Source: Clostridia bacterium (GTDB taxonomy: Bacteria > Bacillota_A > Clostridia > Christensenellales > UBA1242). From it: 13,522 bases of DNA. The position numbers and the translations under genes are program-made. Shown here one piece after another: positions 13,397 to 13,522 of the stretch. The notes under the pieces were generated by a model, which was given only the letters and a program-made list of their open reading frames with translations, made no database searches and was not told the origin of the DNA. The number at the start of each line of letters is the position of its first letter. Positions within the stretch are counted from its first letter, which is position 1. The stretch covers positions 1-13,522 of the forward strand of contig JAFTUZ010000134.1 in NCBI GenBank assembly GCA_017466005.1, read 5' to 3'.

Positions 13397-13425
13397 ATTA
13401 TAACATATTGCTATTTAAAACACAA
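13397..13425 (-). promoter_or_regulatory. Promoter of the SPFH/zinc-ribbon operon
   Basis: On the - strand a perfect TATAAT (13402-13397) is preceded by TGT, giving an extended -10. A partial -35 TTGTGT (13425-13420) lies 17 bases upstream. The leader before the SPFH gene is about 25 bases. No other convincing promoter is seen before 8824, so all genes to that point may be one transcript. The end of the window, 13426-13522, is AT-rich with no recognised element. Confidence 0.75.
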
Positions 13426-13522
13426 CGATATATAAAAAATTTTTATTTTTTTTAAATTTTTTATTACAATAAATTATATGTAACAAAATCAATTTTTTGT
13501 TGATTAACATTTTTATTATATA

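Overview
The window is AT-rich (roughly 30% GC by eye) and uses the standard genetic code: no TGA is read as tryptophan, and stops are mostly TAA. Strong AAGGAG-type ribosome binding sites, near-consensus sigma-A promoters and many hairpin plus U-tract terminators point to a low-GC Firmicutes-type bacterium, probably an uncultured, possibly anaerobic, gut-type lineage. The lineage is inferred; no rRNA or tRNA marker is present.

Layout. Bases 1-524 hold no credible gene. They look like a large, highly folded noncoding RNA on the + strand that ends in a strong intrinsic terminator; its 5' end may lie outside the window. Next are a cytosolic calcineurin-like phosphoesterase (599-1315, +) and a convergent HAD-type hydrolase (1362-2333, -), which share a bidirectional terminator. 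The HAD gene and a large membrane protein with two Rossmann-like domains (2510-4657, +) diverge from two near-perfect sigma-A promoters. The membrane-protein gene has a perfect 10-bp palindrome between its -10 box and start codon. Downstream on the + strand are a YhhN/TMEM86-type membrane protein, a leaderless Cu/Zn superoxide dismutase-like protein with a full set of metal ligands, a guanylate kinase-family protein, and an ABC-2 type exporter pair (ATPase and permease overlapping by ATGA).

From 13425 down to 8804, on the - strand, one promoter appears to drive a compact operon. In transcription order it encodes an SPFH-domain protein with two C-terminal zinc ribbons (YdjI-like), a double zinc-ribbon single-pass membrane protein (YdjG-like), a 31-codon ORF that appears joined by a -1 frameshift to an HExxH metallopeptidase-like protein, a single-pass membrane protein, a four-helix membrane protein, and two paralogous zinc-ribbon membrane proteins. 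A terminator overlapping the last stop codon closes it. In Bacillus, YdjG and YdjI are encoded with a PspA paralogue and take part in a membrane-envelope stress platform. The operon here looks like an enlarged version of that module without PspA, and it is the best candidate in the window for a poorly described system. The most specific single observation is a correctly phased A_AAA_AAG heptamer exactly where a -1 shift would fuse the small ORF to the peptidase.
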